From NCBI GenBank assembly GCA_947450015.1, contig CANFUB010000005.1:1-26336 (forward strand): 26,336 nucleotides of DNA, written 5' to 3'. This document shows positions 25,867-26,336 of this stretch, one piece after another. Under the pieces are notes generated by a model that was not told the origin of the DNA, searched no databases, and worked only from the letters and a program-made list of their open reading frames with translations. The DNA comes from Bacteroidota bacterium (GTDB taxonomy: Bacteria; Bacteroidota; Bacteroidia; NS11-12g; UBA955). A program made the position numbers and the translations under genes. Every line of letters begins with the position of its first letter. The first letter of the stretch is position 1.

Positions 25867-26336
25867 AGCCTTGTGACCGCAGGGAACGGGTGGATTATAT
25901 TGTATGTGAATACAATTATAGTCTGTCCAAGGCTTGCAAATTAATGAACCTATCCCGAACAGTATATAAATACAAGTCTAAGCGAGATGATAGTCAAGTG
26001 GAGGACAAGGTGCTTTCTTTGGCATTAAAGAGGCCAACTGATGGGCAAGATATGATTTACTATAGAATTAGAAACGAAGGGGTAAAATGGAATTATAAAC
26101 GCGTTAGAAGAATTTATATGAAGTTAAATTTAAACAAGAGAACTAAAACACGAAAAAGAATACCTGCTAGAATAAGGGAGCCATTATTCTGCCCAGAAGA
26201 GCCAAACCATGGGTGGTCAATGGACTTCATGCATGACGCTTTGAGCAATGGCAGAAAATTCAGGACTTTGAATGTAATTGATGATTACAATAGAGAAGTT
26301 CTTGCAATAGGAGCTCACTTAAGTATAGGCTCAAAA
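25842..26336 (+). CDS. IS3-family transposase OrfB (DDE integrase core), partial at window edge
   Basis: The -1 frame opens after a TAA at 25839-25841 and runs to the window end. It has no suitable start codon near its beginning, so it should be made as an OrfA-OrfB fusion by -1 slippage at 25854-25860. The translation reads KKVLKPCDRRERVDYI, SLSKACKLMNLSRTVYKYKS, then WNYKRVRRIYMKLNLNKRTK, and enters the integrase core with HGWSMDFMHDAL (first catalytic Asp codon at 26223-26225) and LNVIDDYNREVLAI (second Asp codon at 26280-26282). The catalytic Glu lies outside the window. The reading frame looks intact as far as it can be seen. Confidence 0.88.
25854..25860 (+). promoter_or_regulatory. Programmed -1 frameshift site A AAA AAG
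   Basis: In the OrfA frame the codons read TCA AAA AAG TTC TGA. The heptamer A AAA AAG is a canonical X XXY YYZ slippery sequence, and slipping one base back joins OrfA to the open OrfB frame just before the OrfA stop. Confidence 0.8.

Larger units (their letters stand above)
25532..26336 (+). mobile_element. IS3-family insertion sequence (IS407-like), right part outside the window
   Basis: Two overlapping transposase frames (25600-25866 and a -1 frame from about 25842) are of IS3-family type. TGTAACCCTCCCC at 25532 is a good candidate for the left inverted repeat, because IS3-family ends begin with TG and this GC-richer block stands out from the AT-rich DNA to its left. The right end and any target duplication lie outside the window, so the boundary at 25532 is not proven. 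The element sits next to the orphan toxin cassette. Confidence 0.75.

Noticed and set aside
1..26336. tRNA, rRNA, CRISPR array or riboswitch
   Set aside because: No cloverleaf, conserved rRNA segment, regularly spaced short repeats or recognisable riboswitch core was seen by eye; an Infernal search would be the decisive test.

Overview
The window looks like a chromosomal piece of a member of the Bacteroidota, probably a Chitinophagales/Sphingobacteriales-like organism. The reasons are the AT-rich DNA with no clear Shine-Dalgarno sites, an exact Bacteroidota-type -7 promoter element (TAnnTTTG) in front of the main operon, and giant secreted Rhs proteins of the type common in that phylum. No rRNA, tRNA or CRISPR array was seen, so the taxonomy is an inference.

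Layout. Bases 1-234 (minus strand) hold a fragment of an Rhs core that runs off the left edge. An apparently gene-free stretch (235-666) with one hairpin follows, then a LuxR-type response regulator (667-1461) and a perfect 15-bp-stem hairpin (1528-1561). From 1699 to about 23409 lies one tight plus-strand gene cluster: a secreted protein with a fibronectin-III-like region, a membrane-anchored OmpH/Skp-like chaperone, a small lipoprotein, a 2372-residue secreted protein with an SpvB-like start, a membrane-anchored LolA-like protein, a giant secreted Rhs protein (about 3737 residues) with a variable C-terminal tail, and a 93-residue helical protein as likely immunity partner. Intergenic gaps are at most about 35 bp and several genes overlap or nearly touch.

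Downstream lies an orphan Rhs tail (23541-24650). It repeats the last 249 bp of the Rhs core and then switches to an unrelated C-terminal domain. That domain has the two hallmarks of a caspase-fold (clan CD) peptidase, a hydrophobic strand ending in His-Gly and another ending in Gly-Cys. A lipoprotein gene follows. The window ends inside an IS3-family (IS407-like) insertion sequence whose transposase is read through an A AAA AAG frameshift site.

Proposed working of the locus (inference): the two giant proteins resemble the TcB/TcC split of ABC toxins, in which an SpvB-like protein and an Rhs protein together make a hollow shell that encloses a variable C-terminal effector. The OmpH-like, LolA-like, lipoprotein and FN3-like proteins could help export, assembly or surface attachment. 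The orphan tail is a spare effector cassette that could replace the current effector by recombination in the shared core segment. A third copy of that segment, in opposite orientation, sits at the left edge, so the whole locus is bracketed by inverted core repeats.
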